Assembly: GCA_009785425.1 (NCBI GenBank)
Contig: WQWI01000008.1
Span: forward strand, 1 to 64,000
DNA: 64,000 nt
Source of the DNA: Bacteroidales bacterium
GTDB taxonomy: Bacteria > Bacteroidota > Bacteroidia > Bacteroidales > P3
Reading direction: 5' to 3'
Below are positions 47,468-57,520 of this stretch, piece by piece. Below the pieces are notes generated by a model that was not told where the DNA came from, did no database searches, and saw only the letters and a program-made list of their open reading frames with translations. Both the position numbers and the translations under genes were made by a program. The stretch's first letter is position 1. The number at the start of each line of letters is the position of its first letter.

Positions 47468-49504
47468 ATGATAAATGCACCCATAGCAAAGAAAGAAGCA
47501 AAAATACTAACGACCCACGATGTCGTTCGGCAAGACGATTATTTTTGGTTGAACAAACGCGATGATCAAGATGTTTTGGATTATCTGAACGCCGAAAATG
47601 CGTACTGCGACGCAATGATGAAAGACACGGAAGACTTGCAAAAACAACTCTTTGACGAAATCAAATCGCGTATCAAAGAGGACGATCAAAGTGTTCCGTT
47701 TTTTCGCAAGGAATACTGGTATTACACACGTTACGAAACAGGTAGAGAATACCCGATTTATTGTCGAAAATTCCAAACACAAGACAATCCGGAAGAAATT
47801 ATTTTAGATGTGAACCAACTTGCCAAAGGTCACGCATTTTGTGCTATTGGCGAAATCGCAATTAGCGATGACAATAAAATGTTGGCGTTTGCCGTAGATT
47901 TTGTCAGTCGTAGAATTTATGATATTTGGTTTAAAAATCTGGAAACGGGCGAAATTTTGAATGAAAAAATCGAAAAAACTTCGGGAAATTTCACGTGGAC
48001 GGGCGATAATAAAACCTTGTTTTATGTGAAGCAAAACCGCCAACTACGCTCGTGCCGTGTGCTAAGATACGTGCTTGGAAATCCCGAAAAAGAACAAGAA
48101 ATCTTTTTTGAAAAAGATGCACAGTTTAATGTCGGTGTTGGACGAACGAAATCGGACGACTATGTTTTTTTGTTTTCGGGAAGTTCCACATCGGCGGAAT
48201 ACCGCACAATTCCGGCAAATCAACCCGAAGCGGAATTTCAGATTTTTCAACGCAGAGAAAAAGATTTGGAATATTCCATCGAACATTTTGAAGACCATTT
48301 TTTCGTGATGACGAATTGGGATGCAACCAATTTCAAATTGATGAAAACGCCACTGAATGCGACCGAAAAAGAGAATTGGAAAGATATTATTCCGCACCGA
48401 GACGATGTAAAATTGGAAGATTTTGAGGTTTTTTCCGACTATTTGGTTTTGCAAGAGCGAAAAAATGCACTCAATCACATTCGAATTATCAGTTTGAAAA
48501 ACAGCGAGGATTATTATCTCGAAATGTCGGAAGAGGTCTATAATACAGGCATTGGCTACAATCCCGATTTTTATGCCACAACGTTGAGATACGGCTACAC
48601 ATCAATGACCACGCCACGAACATCGTATGAATACAATCTGAAAACTCGCAAAATTGTGATGCTCAAACAACAGCAAGTTTTAGATAAAAATTTCAAACCC
48701 GAAAACTACGAAAGCAAGCGTTTGTGGGCTGTTTCGCACGATGGCGAACGGGTGCCGATTTCGATGGTTTACAGAAAAGGACTTTCTCTTGACGGACAAA
48801 ATCCGACCTTGTTGTACGGCTATGGTTCGTACGGGATTTCGCTCGACCCTAATTTTAGTTCGGCGAGGTTGAGCCTTTTAGACAGAGGGTTTGTGTATGC
48901 GATTGCACACATTCGCGGAGGCGAGGAAATGGGTAGAAAATGGTATGAAAATGCGAAATTTTTAAAGAAAAAAAATACGTTTTTGGATTTCATCGCTTGT
49001 GCGGAAACACTTCTTAAAGAGGGATTTACGACACCTCAAAAACTTTCAGGAATGGGCGGAAGTGCAGGCGGATTGCTGATTGGAGCAGTTGCAAATATGC
49101 GACCGGATTTGTTTCACACACTCATCGCACAAGTGCCTTTTGTAGATGTAGTTACGACGATGCTCGACGAAGATATTCCGCTAACCACAGGCGAATACGA
49201 AGAATGGGGAAATCCCAACGAAAAAACGTATTTCGACTATATGCTATCCTATTCGCCTTACGATAATGTGAAAGCACAAAACTACCCAAATATGTTGATA
49301 ACAACGGGTTATCACGATTCGCAAGTGCAATACTGGGAGCCCGCAAAATGGGTAGCCAAACTCCGTGCCACGAAAACCGACAACAATCTTTTGCTATTCA
49401 AAACCGAAATGAACTTTGGGCACGGCGGTGCTTCGGGACGGTTTGAATCGCTTAAAGAGACTGCTTTGGAGTTTGCGTTTTTACTACGAATGGTTAAAAG
49501 GTAA
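47468..49504 (+). CDS. S9 family peptidase (oligopeptidase B-like)
   Basis: AIAHIRGGEEMGRKWYENAK, GMGGSAGGLLIGAVANMRPDLF, MNFGHGGASGRFE. Confidence 0.93.
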   Translation: MINAPIAKKEAKILTTHDVVRQDDYFWLNKRDDQDVLDYLNAENAYCDAMMKDTEDLQKQLFDEIKSRIKEDDQSVPFFRKEYWYYTRYETGREYPIYCRKFQTQDNPEEIILDVNQLAKGHAFCAIGEIAISDDNKMLAFAVDFVSRRIYDIWFKNLETGEILNEKIEKTSGNFTWTGDNKTLFYVKQNRQLRSCRVLRYVLGNPEKEQEIFFEKDAQFNVGVGRTKSDDYVFLFSGSSTSAEYRTIPANQPEAEFQIFQRREKDLEYSIEHFEDHFFVMTNWDATNFKLMKTPLNATEKENWKDIIPHRDDVKLEDFEVFSDYLVLQERKNALNHIRIISLKNSEDYYLEMSEEVYNTGIGYNPDFYATTLRYGYTSMTTPRTSYEYNLKTRKIVMLKQQQVLDKNFKPENYESKRLWAVSHDGERVPISMVYRKGLSLDGQNPTLLYGYGSYGISLDPNFSSARLSLLDRGFVYAIAHIRGGEEMGRKWYENAKFLKKKNTFLDFIACAETLLKEGFTTPQKLSGMGGSAGGLLIGAVANMRPDLFHTLIAQVPFVDVVTTMLDEDIPLTTGEYEEWGNPNEKTYFDYMLSYSPYDNVKAQNYPNMLITTGYHDSQVQYWEPAKWVAKLRATKTDNNLLLFKTEMNFGHGGASGRFESLKETALEFAFLLRMVKR

Positions 49505-49525
49505 AAAAATGAACGAAAAAATAAA

Positions 49526-49704
49526 TAGCAAGCAGATGTCTCGACTCCGCTATGCTCCGCTCGACATGACGGCTTATCGTGTAGGGGGAAAAGGAGAAGT
49601 TATCGGCGGCTCTGCCGCCGATAACTTCTCCTCCATCAAGAGCCTCCAACCGTCATTCCGAGCAAAGCACACGTAGTGTGCGAAGTCGAGGAATCCCCTT
49701 GCTA
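49526..49704. repeat. Composite palindromic element E
   Basis: Outer arms nearly identical to element B; central 39-nt inverted repeat (49593-49631), 18-nt arms, loop TCT. Confidence 0.92.
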
Positions 49705-49723
49705 CGGAAAAAGCATCAAAACA

Positions 49724-50230
49724 ATGAAAAACACGATACATACACGTCCAATCGAGCCGAAAGATTACCCGCTTCTCGAAAATTTTCTTTATCACGCAAT
49801 ATATATTCCCGAAGGCAAAGATTACCCGCCGTATGAAATTGTTTTTGACCCGAAAATATACATTTACGTAGAAAATTTCGGATTGAATTCCGATTGCGGA
49901 GTTGTTGCTGAATGTTCGGAATCTGGCGATATTGTTGGAATTACTTGGACTCGAATTATTCCTGCTTATGGGCATCTTGATGAAAACACTCCCGAACTTG
50001 CCATATCAACATTGCCCGATTATCGCGGACAAGGCATCGGAACAATGCTGATGAATGACTTGTTTGAACAACTTCGCAAGTGTGGCTACAAACGAACATC
50101 GTTGTCTGTTCAACAAAACAATCCTGCCGTCCGATTTTACAAACGACTTGGCTATGAAATCACGATTGAAAAATTAGACCACGCAGGACACGAAGATTAT
50201 ATTATGGTGAAAAATTTGGTAGAACAATGA
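49724..50230 (+). CDS. GNAT family N-acetyltransferase
   Basis: LAISTLPDYRGQGIGTMLMNDLFEQL, NNPAVRFYKRLGYEI. Confidence 0.88.
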   Translation: MKNTIHTRPIEPKDYPLLENFLYHAIYIPEGKDYPPYEIVFDPKIYIYVENFGLNSDCGVVAECSESGDIVGITWTRIIPAYGHLDENTPELAISTLPDYRGQGIGTMLMNDLFEQLRKCGYKRTSLSVQQNNPAVRFYKRLGYEITIEKLDHAGHEDYIMVKNLVEQ

Positions 50231-50254
50231 AAACAACATACAATTTGCCACTAC

Positions 50255-50525
50255 GTCCCATCATTCCGTTAGGAATGATACGCTCGGTAGCAAGAGGAAT
50301 ACACCGCCGGTTCCGCATACCGTTAGGCGATGCCCTGAGCCTGTCGAAGGGTCTGCGACCGAATTCGACAATGGTTGCATTCCTACGGAATGCTGAATGG
50401 ATTGTGGACACCGTTTTTCTACCGAGCGATGCATCCCGCTGGGATGCGGGAGTAGCGTCATTGCGAGGGAGGTACGACCGAAGCAATCCAGAAAATAGAT
50501 TGCTTCGCTACGCTCGCAATGACGA
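50255..50525. repeat. Mosaic of several REP-like and dispersed repeats (element F)
   Basis: ATCATTCC-GTTA-GGAATGAT, GCATTCC-TAC-GGAATGC, GCATCCC-GCT-GGGATGC, CGCTCGGTAG tails in both orientations, GTCATTGCGAGG...AAGCAATC...GATTGCTTCG...CGCAATGAC. Confidence 0.85.
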
Positions 50526-50565
50526 CAAGAAACTATCGAACTATAAACTATAAAACTAAAAAGTT

Positions 50566-51444
50566 ATGATTCCAGCATCAGAATTTCCGCAAAACGCAGA
50601 CGGCAGTGTATATCACTTGCATTTGCACCCCGAACAATTGGCTGAAACCGTTATCCTACTTGGCGATCCGGGACGTGTTCCGATATTTTCAAAATATATG
50701 GAGCGTATCGACCATAAACAGCAGAACCGTGAAATCGTTACACACACAGGCGTTTACAAAGGAAAAACGCTAACCATTATGTCCACAGGAATGGGAACGG
50801 ACAACTTGGATATTGTTGTCAATGAATTGGACGCATTGGTCAACATCGATCTAAAAACTCGTGAAATCAAGTCCGAAAAAACTTCGCTAAACCTTGTGAG
50901 AATAGGCACTTGTGGTTCGTTGCAAGAAGACATCGAAGTAAACAAATTTATTGCTTCTGCCTATGGATTTGGTATTGACGGGTTGATGAATTTCTACAAG
51001 CCCGAAAATGATGTGTGCGACCGTGCGATGGAGCAAGCGTTTATGGATCACTCAAAGTGGCCTGCAACGTGGCCAAGACCGTACTTCGTCAAAGCATCGA
51101 ACGAACTCATCGAGCGTATTGCAAAAAACGACATGTATCGTGGAATTACCGGAACAGCACAAGGATTTTATGGTCCGCAAGGTCGTGTAGTACGTTTGCC
51201 GTTGGCGTTTCCGCAAATGCACGACGTGATGAAATCGTTTGAACACAACAGTTGGAAAATTACCAACCTCGAAATGGAAACATCGGCACTTTACGGATTG
51301 GGACAATCGCTCGGACACAAAACAATGACAGCCTGCTTGGTTGTAGCAAACCGAGTTACCGGAAAATTCTCGGAGAATTACAAACAAACGATGGAAAGTA
51401 GTATCGAAATGCTGTTAGACCGAATCTTGAACATCGCTGTGTAA
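50566..51444 (+). CDS. Nucleoside phosphorylase (uridine phosphorylase-like)
   Basis: VILLGDPGRVPIFSKYME, VRIGTCGSLQEDIEV, NLEMETSALYGLGQ. Confidence 0.85.
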   Translation: MIPASEFPQNADGSVYHLHLHPEQLAETVILLGDPGRVPIFSKYMERIDHKQQNREIVTHTGVYKGKTLTIMSTGMGTDNLDIVVNELDALVNIDLKTREIKSEKTSLNLVRIGTCGSLQEDIEVNKFIASAYGFGIDGLMNFYKPENDVCDRAMEQAFMDHSKWPATWPRPYFVKASNELIERIAKNDMYRGITGTAQGFYGPQGRVVRLPLAFPQMHDVMKSFEHNSWKITNLEMETSALYGLGQSLGHKTMTACLVVANRVTGKFSENYKQTMESSIEMLLDRILNIAV

Positions 51445-51449
51445 CGCCT

Positions 51450-51477
51450 GTAGGGGCAAATAATTATTTGCCCCTAC
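51450..51477. repeat. 28-nt perfect palindrome, GTAGGGG frame
   Basis: GTAGGGGCAAATAATTATTTGCCCCTAC. Confidence 0.95.
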
Positions 51478-51508
51478 TACCACCAAAAAACAATTATTTC
51501 GGAAAACC

Positions 51509-52381
51509 ATGAATAAAATTTCCGCACTAATCAAACTGATTGACGACCCTGACGAGCAGATTTTTTGGCAAATCAAAAATGAAATCTTGTCGATGGGTTC
51601 GATCATTATTCCGGATTTGGAAAATGCTTTGGTTTCCACATCGGATGGAAATTCCATCGAACGAATTAACGAAATTTTGAACGAATTTCAAACTGAAAAC
51701 CTATGTCAAAATTTCGAACAATGGTTAAAAAGTGAGGAGCAAGATTTGCTCGGATTGATGATTTTGATTGAACAAATTCGCGATTTCAATGTTTCGGAAG
51801 AAGACATCATTAAGCCGATTGCTCAAATCAAGTTCGACATTTGGATTGAGTTGAGCGAAGAGCGAACAATTTTGGAACAAGTCAAAATTATTGACCGAAT
51901 TTTTTACGAAAAACACAACTTTGAAGCCGACGAACGAGAGCCTTACGAACTGCCGAATTATTTTATTTCAAGCCTTTTGAAAAACAAAAAAGGAAACGAT
52001 ACAACCCTGGGCTTGTTGTATTTGTATTTAGCACAATCTCAGAATATTTCGTTTTGGGGCGTGAAATTGTTGTCGAATTTTATTTTAGCTTATACCGATT
52101 CTTCTCAAAACAAAGCCATTGATGATGTTTGGTTTTATTTAAACCCGTACAAAGTCCATGCAGTGCCTTACAAAAATGCAGCGAAATTTTCACGTCCGAA
52201 TTTACAAGAATTCTTTGCAAGTGCAGGTGTAGAACTGAATATCGCCGACATCACGCCTTGCTCAAATGTGGACATTGCACGCCGTTGGCTATGGTTTATT
52301 CAACAAGCCTATATTCGCAAGAATAACGAAGAAAAAACGGACTTGTTAAATAAATTATTGAAATTATTTGTTCATGTCTGA
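51509..52381 (+). CDS. Transglutaminase-like (SirB1-like) protein
   Basis: PYELPNYFISSLLKNKKGNDTTLGLLYLYLAQSQNISFWGV. Confidence 0.6.
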   Translation: MNKISALIKLIDDPDEQIFWQIKNEILSMGSIIIPDLENALVSTSDGNSIERINEILNEFQTENLCQNFEQWLKSEEQDLLGLMILIEQIRDFNVSEEDIIKPIAQIKFDIWIELSEERTILEQVKIIDRIFYEKHNFEADEREPYELPNYFISSLLKNKKGNDTTLGLLYLYLAQSQNISFWGVKLLSNFILAYTDSSQNKAIDDVWFYLNPYKVHAVPYKNAAKFSRPNLQEFFASAGVELNIADITPCSNVDIARRWLWFIQQAYIRKNNEEKTDLLNKLLKLFVHV

Positions 52382-52448
52382 TTTTTTCCGTACCTTTGCA
52401 TAATCGAAGCTAAACAGCAGTACAGGCACAACAAAGTTAACATTTTTC

Positions 52449-53462
52449 ATGAATACTTTTGAGTATATATCAAAATTTAGGGAACTGATTGAGAAATCGG
52501 AAAATATCGTAATTTTGACGCACTACAATCCCGACGGAGATGCAATAGGTTCGTGTGCAGCATGGCACGACTTCTTCCTAAGTTTGGGAAAAAGCTCACA
52601 AATTGTACTTCCTAATGACTTTCCACAAAATCTCAAGTGGATCAAAGGCTCGGAAACAGCTGTAATTGCTACCAAAGAAATGAAAAAAGCCGAAGCGTTG
52701 ATTGCTTATGCAGATTTGATAGTTTGTAACGATTTTCAGTCGTTTTCGAGAGTGGGTAAATTGGAGGAAATATCTCTGAAATCGAGAGCAAAAAAAGTTT
52801 TGGTTGATCATCACGTTGATCCGGAAATTGAGCAATTTGATTTGGTTTTTTCAAACATAGAAAGCTCATCGACAGCAGAAGTAGTCTTCGAAATAATTAC
52901 GCAACTAACTCCCGAAGAGCCAGTAAGTAAAACTATTGCGGAAGCGATTTACGTAGGAATTATGACGGATACGGGGTCGTTCAGTTTTTCGAGTGGCCAT
53001 AAAAAAACGTTTGAAATTGTAGCAGAATTGATTGATTTGGGAATTGATACCTGCCGAATTTATCAAGAAGTTTACAGCACATTTTCAGAAAATAGAATGA
53101 GAATGCTAGGTCATTGTTTGACGAACCGACTGAAAGTTCTACCCGAATTTTCAACCGCTTATATGTACCTCGCCAAGGAAGATCTATACAGATTCCGCGA
53201 AACTCCGGGCGATACGGAAGGTATCGTGAATTATGCACTTGCCATAAAGGGAATAAAATTTGCTGCATTCTTTACAGAACGAGAGAAACGTATTCGTATC
53301 TCGTTCCGTTCGAAAGGCGAAGTTGATTGCAATGAATTTGCCAGAACCTTCTTCAATGGTGGAGGACACCACAATGCTTCGGGAGGAGATTCGTTCGAAA
53401 CTATGGAAGAAACCATTCAAAAATTTGAAAAATTACTGCCGGAGTTAAAACAACTAAACTAG
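52449..53462 (+). CDS. nrnA: DHH/DHHA1 phosphoesterase, NrnA-like
   Basis: HYNPDGDAIGSCAAWHDFF, VLVDHHVDPE, GGGHHNASGG. Confidence 0.9.
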   Translation: MNTFEYISKFRELIEKSENIVILTHYNPDGDAIGSCAAWHDFFLSLGKSSQIVLPNDFPQNLKWIKGSETAVIATKEMKKAEALIAYADLIVCNDFQSFSRVGKLEEISLKSRAKKVLVDHHVDPEIEQFDLVFSNIESSSTAEVVFEIITQLTPEEPVSKTIAEAIYVGIMTDTGSFSFSSGHKKTFEIVAELIDLGIDTCRIYQEVYSTFSENRMRMLGHCLTNRLKVLPEFSTAYMYLAKEDLYRFRETPGDTEGIVNYALAIKGIKFAAFFTEREKRIRISFRSKGEVDCNEFARTFFNGGGHHNASGGDSFETMEETIQKFEKLLPELKQLN

Positions 53463-53516
53463 AGACGCACAGTTGTGCATCTCCGAAAATAACAAAACAA
53501 CAAAATCAACAAAACC

Positions 53517-54425
53517 ATGAAAAAAATCCTAATTACAGCAGCTACCTTGCTTTTGATAGCCAGCGTTTTCACTTCTTGCGGAAGAAGCGAATTGAGAGGC
53601 TTCAACCGAACTGAAACCGGTTTGCATTACAGATTTTACGTAAAATCCGATAGTCCGAGAGCACAAATTGGAGATATTATTGTTGGTGAAATGTGGGTCC
53701 ATATAGATGAAGAGTTGAACGTCACGAACGCAGGTAATCCGGATGTTTTGGCTCAGGTAGAACTCCCACATAGCGATGATTTGCTGTATAACCTTGTTAT
53801 GGAGGCTTTTCAAATGATAGGAGTTGGCGACAGCGTGAAGTTTGCGATCTGTCTTGATATGTTGAGGGGTGCGGATAGTGAATCTCGTAATCCTTTTATT
53901 CCGGAAGGCAACATTATGTTTTACACCTTCAAAGTTACAGGTATTTACTCGCCGGAAGAATTTGAGCTAAGAATGCAAATGGAGCAAATCATAGGTGAAG
54001 CCATAGAAGCCGAGATGTTGGCTGCTTTTCTTGAAGAAGAAGGAGTCACCGCACAACCTAATGACGATGGTGTTTACGTAATTATTACAAATAGAGGGAC
54101 TGGTGCTCGAGCAACCACAGGACGAATGATTCAAATGCATTACGTTGGTCGTTTGATTGATGGAACAGTTTTTGATACAAGTTTTGAAGATGTTGCCCGA
54201 GAGCATGGTCTTTTTACGCCGATGCGTCAGTACGACCCACTTGAGTTTCCGGTTGGAGTAGGGCAAATGATTCCGGGTATGGATAATGCCCTTGTGGATA
54301 TGAGAGCAGGAACAAGAGCAACCTTGATTATCCCGTCGAATATGGCTTATGGAGGACATGCTATGGGTATGATTCCTGCATTTTCAACGCTGATTTTCGA
54401 TATCGAAATAGTTGCTGTGAACTAA
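53517..54425 (+). CDS. FKBP-type peptidyl-prolyl isomerase lipoprotein
   Basis: Lipobox FTSC; MIQMHYVGRLIDGTVFDTSFEDV, FPVGVGQMIPGMDNAL, TLIIPSNMAYG. Confidence 0.93.
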   Translation: MKKILITAATLLLIASVFTSCGRSELRGFNRTETGLHYRFYVKSDSPRAQIGDIIVGEMWVHIDEELNVTNAGNPDVLAQVELPHSDDLLYNLVMEAFQMIGVGDSVKFAICLDMLRGADSESRNPFIPEGNIMFYTFKVTGIYSPEEFELRMQMEQIIGEAIEAEMLAAFLEEEGVTAQPNDDGVYVIITNRGTGARATTGRMIQMHYVGRLIDGTVFDTSFEDVAREHGLFTPMRQYDPLEFPVGVGQMIPGMDNALVDMRAGTRATLIIPSNMAYGGHAMGMIPAFSTLIFDIEIVAVN

Positions 54426-54431
54426 AAAGCA

Positions 54432-55310
54432 ATGAGTACATACGAAGAAAAATATCAAAAAAGACGACTGCGGAAGTCGTACATCACGTCGGTAATTAGT
54501 ATTACGCTTGTGTTGTTTTTATTGGGCATACAGGGTGTAATCCTCATACATGCACACAAATTGTCGCGTTATGTTCTCGAAAATATCATAGTTACAGCTG
54601 TTTTGAATGACAACGCCGAAGAAGCCGATATAGCACGATTGCAAAGACAGTTGGAGTTTACGCCTGCTGTAAAAAATTCCGTGTTTATATCCAGAGATGA
54701 AGCAGCTAGAATACTTACAGAAGAATTGGGCGAAGATTTTGTTGCGTTTATAGGACATAACCCATTGTCGGCATCCATCGAAATACGTTTGAGAGCGGAA
54801 TATGCAAACCCCGAGAGTATAGCAGCTTTGGCAGATCAATTGCTGGAAATCAGCGACGTTCAAGAGGTATATTATCAAACGAATTTGGTGCAGTTGATAG
54901 ATGACAATATACGTCGGATTAGCCTCATTCTACTTAGTATTAGTGCGATTATTTTGTTTATTGCAATAGCCCTAATCAATAATACAATTCGCTTGGCTGT
55001 TTATTCGAAACGCCTGCTGATTAAGAGTATGCAGTTGGTTGGTGCTACACAAGGATTTATTCGAAAGCCGTTCATCAAGCGAGGAGTTTGGCAAGGTATT
55101 ATTGGTGCATTTTTGTCGTCAGCCATGCTTGGCACTTTGGTGTATTACCTGCAGTATTACGCACCGGAGATTGTGAGTGTCCAAGATATGAGTTGGTTTT
55201 TACTTCTGTTTGCAAGTATTTTTGCTATTGCTATTATTTTCACGTGGATTTCGTCTTACCTTGCTGTTCGGCGATTTTTGAAAATGGGACACGATTTGAT
55301 CCACTATTAA
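54432..55310 (+). CDS. ftsX: Cell division protein FtsX
   Basis: Permease-like FtsX with ECD; RLAVYSKRLLIKSMQLVGATQGFIRKPF. Confidence 0.9.
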   Translation: MSTYEEKYQKRRLRKSYITSVISITLVLFLLGIQGVILIHAHKLSRYVLENIIVTAVLNDNAEEADIARLQRQLEFTPAVKNSVFISRDEAARILTEELGEDFVAFIGHNPLSASIEIRLRAEYANPESIAALADQLLEISDVQEVYYQTNLVQLIDDNIRRISLILLSISAIILFIAIALINNTIRLAVYSKRLLIKSMQLVGATQGFIRKPFIKRGVWQGIIGAFLSSAMLGTLVYYLQYYAPEIVSVQDMSWFLLLFASIFAIAIIFTWISSYLAVRRFLKMGHDLIHY

Positions 55311-55387
55311 AGGATTAAACAATGAACATTGGAACGAAGTGCATCGCATTTCGTTCTTTTTTTGTATCTTTGCATCTACAATCATTC

Positions 55388-56404
55388 ATGAACAGTTTCG
55401 GCGAACATATCAAACTAACAACTTTTGGGGAGTCTCACGGTGTGGCTGTTGGTGGCGTTATCGAAGGATTTCCGGCAGGTGTTGAAGTTGACGAAAATTT
55501 TATTCAAACAGAACTGGATCGCCGAAAACCCTCTCAACATAAGGCCAGCACAGCACGAAAAGAAAGCGATCGCATAGAAATTTTATCGGGAATTTTTGAA
55601 GGTAAAACACTTGGAACACCGATTGCATTCATTATTCGCAACGAAAACCAACAACCGGACGATTATGAATATCTTCGCGAAATATTTCGTCCCGGACATG
55701 CAGATTTCACTTATGCTAAAAAATACGGGCATTACGACCATCGCAGCGGTGGGCGTTCCTCTGCACGCGAAACCGCCTCACGTGTTGCTGCCGGAGCATT
55801 TGCAAAAACTATTCTGCAAAGCAAGGGTATAGAAATCACAGCAACTATCAAACAAATCGGAACAGCAAAAACTCCTAACGACATTGAGCGTTTGCTCGAA
55901 CAAACCAAAGCCGAAGGCGACAGCATCGGTGGAATTATTGAATGTGTCATAAAAGGTTGTCCTGTGGGTATTGGTGAGCCCGTTTTCGGCAAACTGCAAG
56001 CCCGACTTGCCGAAGCCATGATGAGTATCCCTGCTGCAAAAGGATTTGAATACGGTGAAGGCTTTGCATCCGCTACGATGAAAGGCAGCGAACATAACGA
56101 TGCTTACATTTTTGATAACGAAGTAAAACCTGCAACCAATCACAGTGGCGGCATTTTGGGTGGTATCAGCACCGGATTAGATATTGTTTTTCGTGTGGCT
56201 TTCAAACCCATTGCGAGCATTTCCAAGCCTCAGCAAACTGTTGATAAGAAAGGCAATTCCGTAGAACTTGCTAACCGAGGCAGGCACGACGTTTGCTGTG
56301 TACCCAGGGCTTTGCCTGTGGTGGAGGCTATGACGGCACTTGTGCTCCTTCATTTTTTTGTGCCCAAAAAAACGAAGCAAAAAAAGGCTTTGCGAAAATT
56401 ATGA
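55388..56404 (+). CDS. aroC: Chorismate synthase with repeat-encoded C-terminus
   Basis: MNSFGEHIKLTTFGESHGVAVGGVIEGFPAG, GRSSARETASRVAAGA, GRHDVCCVPRALPVVEAMTALVL. Confidence 0.95.
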   Translation: MNSFGEHIKLTTFGESHGVAVGGVIEGFPAGVEVDENFIQTELDRRKPSQHKASTARKESDRIEILSGIFEGKTLGTPIAFIIRNENQQPDDYEYLREIFRPGHADFTYAKKYGHYDHRSGGRSSARETASRVAAGAFAKTILQSKGIEITATIKQIGTAKTPNDIERLLEQTKAEGDSIGGIIECVIKGCPVGIGEPVFGKLQARLAEAMMSIPAAKGFEYGEGFASATMKGSEHNDAYIFDNEVKPATNHSGGILGGISTGLDIVFRVAFKPIASISKPQQTVDKKGNSVELANRGRHDVCCVPRALPVVEAMTALVLLHFFVPKKTKQKKALRKL

Positions 56405-56481
56405 TCTCCGCTGACGCTCCGACAATTTTCGCAGTATCGTATTCGTCGCGTTGCTCCTCATAATTTTTTACGCTTCGCTTG
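56351..56481 (+). repeat. Left copy of ~130-bp imperfect inverted repeat
   Basis: Aligns end to end with the reverse complement of 57387-57514. Confidence 0.88.
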
Positions 56482-56530
56482 TATTCCATTTTTTTTCGTA
56501 TCTTTGCGAAAGATTTACGATGTCGCAGTT

Positions 56531-57379
56531 ATGTTCCGAAAACTCATATTTATTTACCTTTTTCTTGCGATAAGTCCGAATATTTTTGCGCAGATTGCAG
56601 ATGCGGACTTCTTTACTCTTGAAAGAGAAATGTGTGGTGTAAAAAAAATCACAGAAAGACATAGTCCAAGACCCACTGGTCATTGGAAATCCGTTTTTTT
56701 CTACGATGAAAATGGTTTCTTGTTGCGTCAAGTTAGTTACCATAAAAGAAGAAGATGGCATTTTTTTAAAGCTAGGGCAGATTATAGATATGAATATTCT
56801 ATATCTGACACATTGCTGATAATAAAACAGAGGGAAGTTCGAAATATTAATAACAATCCGCCTAACTATATCAAAAAAAAGTACTATTACAACCACTTGA
56901 AACAGTGTTACAGGTTTGAAATTTATTCTTCAAACTTTTCTTTGATAAGTAATGGAAAGCCGTTTGTTGTGGGCGATAATTTTATCTACAAAGATGATTT
57001 GCTTCAGAGTTTTGACCGACACATATTTTTTTGGAGAAACGATAGTTTAGAGTTGGGTGGGAGTGATAGACATACTTTTACTCATGATAGCAAACGGCGA
57101 ACGGAACAAATATATCGTAATATTCATACCGGTACGGCATTTATGTGTTATTGTATAACAACCACAGTCTATCAAAATGGAAAGCTAACTGACATTATAC
57201 GAGATTGCGATGGATCGGGAGGGGTATTCATGGGTGTGTATTTTTGGAGTAAAGATAGACCTGATAAAATGCACATTAGATTCTCCAATTTCGATAGACA
57301 CGGAAACTGGACAAGGAGCTATTTTGTGACGGAAAAAGGAAAGCGCCTCCGTTCAGAAAGAAGAATAAGATATTGGTAG
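56531..57379 (+). CDS. Orphan secreted protein (MORN/toxin-RHS-like fold not assignable)
   Basis: Signal peptide MFRKLIFIYLFLAISPNIFAQ; TATCTTTG promoter upstream; no family recognised. Confidence 0.65.
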   Translation: MFRKLIFIYLFLAISPNIFAQIADADFFTLEREMCGVKKITERHSPRPTGHWKSVFFYDENGFLLRQVSYHKRRRWHFFKARADYRYEYSISDTLLIIKQREVRNINNNPPNYIKKKYYYNHLKQCYRFEIYSSNFSLISNGKPFVVGDNFIYKDDLLQSFDRHIFFWRNDSLELGGSDRHTFTHDSKRRTEQIYRNIHTGTAFMCYCITTTVYQNGKLTDIIRDCDGSGGVFMGVYFWSKDRPDKMHIRFSNFDRHGNWTRSYFVTEKGKRLRSERRIRYW

Positions 57380-57386
57380 TTTTTCA

Positions 57387-57514
57387 CAGGCAAAGCGTAA
57401 AAAACGATGAGGAGCAATGCGACGAATACGTTATCGCGAAAAATTGTCGCACGGGTGCGACGTTATTTTTTCGCAAAGACTTTTTTTGGTTCGTTTTTTT
57501 GGTCACAAAAAAAT
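57387..57514 (-). repeat. Right copy of ~130-bp imperfect inverted repeat
   Basis: Reverse complement shares CATTTTTTTGTG-CCAAAAAAACGAA-CAAAAAAA, CTTTGCGAAAA, CGTATTCGTCGC-TTGCTCCTCAT and TTTTTTACGCTT with 56351-56481. Confidence 0.88.
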
Positions 57515-57520
57515 GAACAA

